64,000 nucleotides of DNA, from the NCBI RefSeq assembly GCF_900106515.1, contig NZ_FNWF01000003.1:558001-622000 (forward strand), written 5' to 3'. Of the stretch, positions 63,581 through 64,000 are shown one piece after another. The position numbers and the translations under genes are program-made. The first letter of the stretch is position 1. Every line of letters starts with the position of its first letter. Under the pieces are notes generated by a model. That model ran no database searches and had not been told where the DNA came from. It saw only the letters and a program-made list of their open reading frames with translations. This DNA comes from Peptoniphilus lacydonensis. Its GTDB lineage: Bacteria > Bacillota > Clostridia > Tissierellales > Peptoniphilaceae.

Positions 63581-64000
63581 TTATCTATCCATTATTTTTT
63601 TAAATTCATCTTTTAAAGAAATTTTTCTCTCTATTCCAAGTTCGTCAAAAACTTCATCTAACTTTTCATAAAGTTCCAAAAAATTTTCATAGGAAATATT
63701 ATTTCCCATATGACCTATTCTAAAAACTTTTTCAAAAATATCTCCTGCACCCTTTGAAATTAAAATTCCCTTATTTCTAAGTGATGCTAAAATATCTTCT
63801 GCAACGAAGCCTTCTGGCACAAGAACAGCTGTCAAAGTATTTGACCATGAATCTTTTGCATATAGTTCAAAACCTGCATGAGTAAAAATTTCTCTTGTAA
63901 CTTCCGCATATTTTTTATGAAGTGCGATGCTATTTTTTTCAAATAGTTTGTCGAGAGCAAGGTCCAAAGCATAAGTTAAATTTTCATTCATTGTATAAGG
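63581..64000 (-). CDS. Class V aminotransferase, C-terminal part (runs off the window)
   Basis: About 139 codons, in frame to the last base, so the start lies beyond 64000; the ATG at 63991 is internal (PYTMNENLTYALDLAL). The small domain of the alanine-glyoxylate/serine-pyruvate aminotransferase group is seen, ending FRIGHMGNNISYENF, typical of this clade. The PLP lysine lies in the missing part. Could be serine-pyruvate or (phospho)serine aminotransferase. Confidence 0.85.
   Translation of the reverse strand, partial: PYTMNENLTYALDLALDKLFEKNSIALHKKYAEVTREIFTHAGFELYAKDSWSNTLTAVLVPEGFVAEDILASLRNKGILISKGAGDIFEKVFRIGHMGNNISYENFLELYEKLDEVFDELGIERKISLKDEFKKIMDR

Noticed and set aside
1-64000. 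CRISPR array, prophage, toxin-antitoxin or restriction genes
   Set aside because: I saw no regularly spaced repeats, phage structural genes, methylases or recognisable toxin-antitoxin pairs.

Overview
The window is AT-rich, low-GC Gram-positive DNA. Ribosome-binding sites are of the GGAGG type, GTG and TTG starts are frequent, and promoters fit the TTGACA-17-TATAAT pattern. Gene content points to an anaerobic Firmicute, most likely near the Peptoniphilus/Parvimonas/Anaerococcus group (Tissierellia): [FeFe]-hydrogenase maturases, Na+/glutamate symporter, glutamate dehydrogenase, MEP-pathway ispE with type 2 IPP isomerase, DUF1858 and stalk-domain proteins. The genus assignment is inference. 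Most of the window is ordinary chromosome.

Layout. 1-2.9 kb: partial DapF-fold epimerase, metK behind an S-box (SAM-I) riboswitch, and an AEC carrier. 2.9-7.3 kb: plus-strand envelope genes (stalk-domain protein, DUF1858, YcdB/PepSY-like protein, polysaccharide deacetylase). 7.5-12.5 kb: a glutamate group (gdhA, murI, gltS) interrupted by decayed ISL3 and IS256 transposases. 12.7-17.5 kb: CPBP protease, folate cyclo-ligase, AddB-like nuclease, RluD-type synthase; a divergent MltG-like protein follows. 18.3-22 kb: hydE-hydG-hydF, with hydF frameshifted. 22-29.9 kb: MATE pump, trxB, a YciQ-like protein, hutD-fni, and murB-rapZ-yvcK. 30-32.6 kb: two unrecognised exported proteins, mobile-element scars and ferritin. 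32.7-40.3 kb: membrane hydrolase, then the yaaO-tmk-darA-holB-yaaT housekeeping operon (two darA copies) and birA. 40.3-40.7 kb: tRNA-Ser(GGA) and large SRP RNA. 40.7-44.8 kb: a MurI-like pseudoenzyme with ispE, veg, mnmA and L25. 44.8-51 kb: ugpCAEB-type ABC importer with PHP hydrolase and HAD phosphatase. 51-58.1 kb: smpB-rnr-ddl-murF and an alpha/beta hydrolase. 58.2-61.4 kb: glutaredoxin, a GIY-YIG relic, bioYDA. 61.5-64 kb: YtrA-type GntR/ABC operon and the C-terminal part of a class V aminotransferase.

Themes. Several genes feed the cell wall: murI, gltS, murB, ddl, murF, a MltG-like protein and the deacetylase. Biotin genes are split between birA and a bioYDA operon. Trans-translation is represented by smpB and rnr; no tmRNA was found here. 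No CRISPR array, prophage, restriction system or recognisable defence island was seen. The points most worth following up are the hydF homopolymer frameshift, the racemase-like protein lacking both catalytic cysteines, the tandem DarA paralogs, the ugp-PHP-HAD operon and the unrecognised exported pair.
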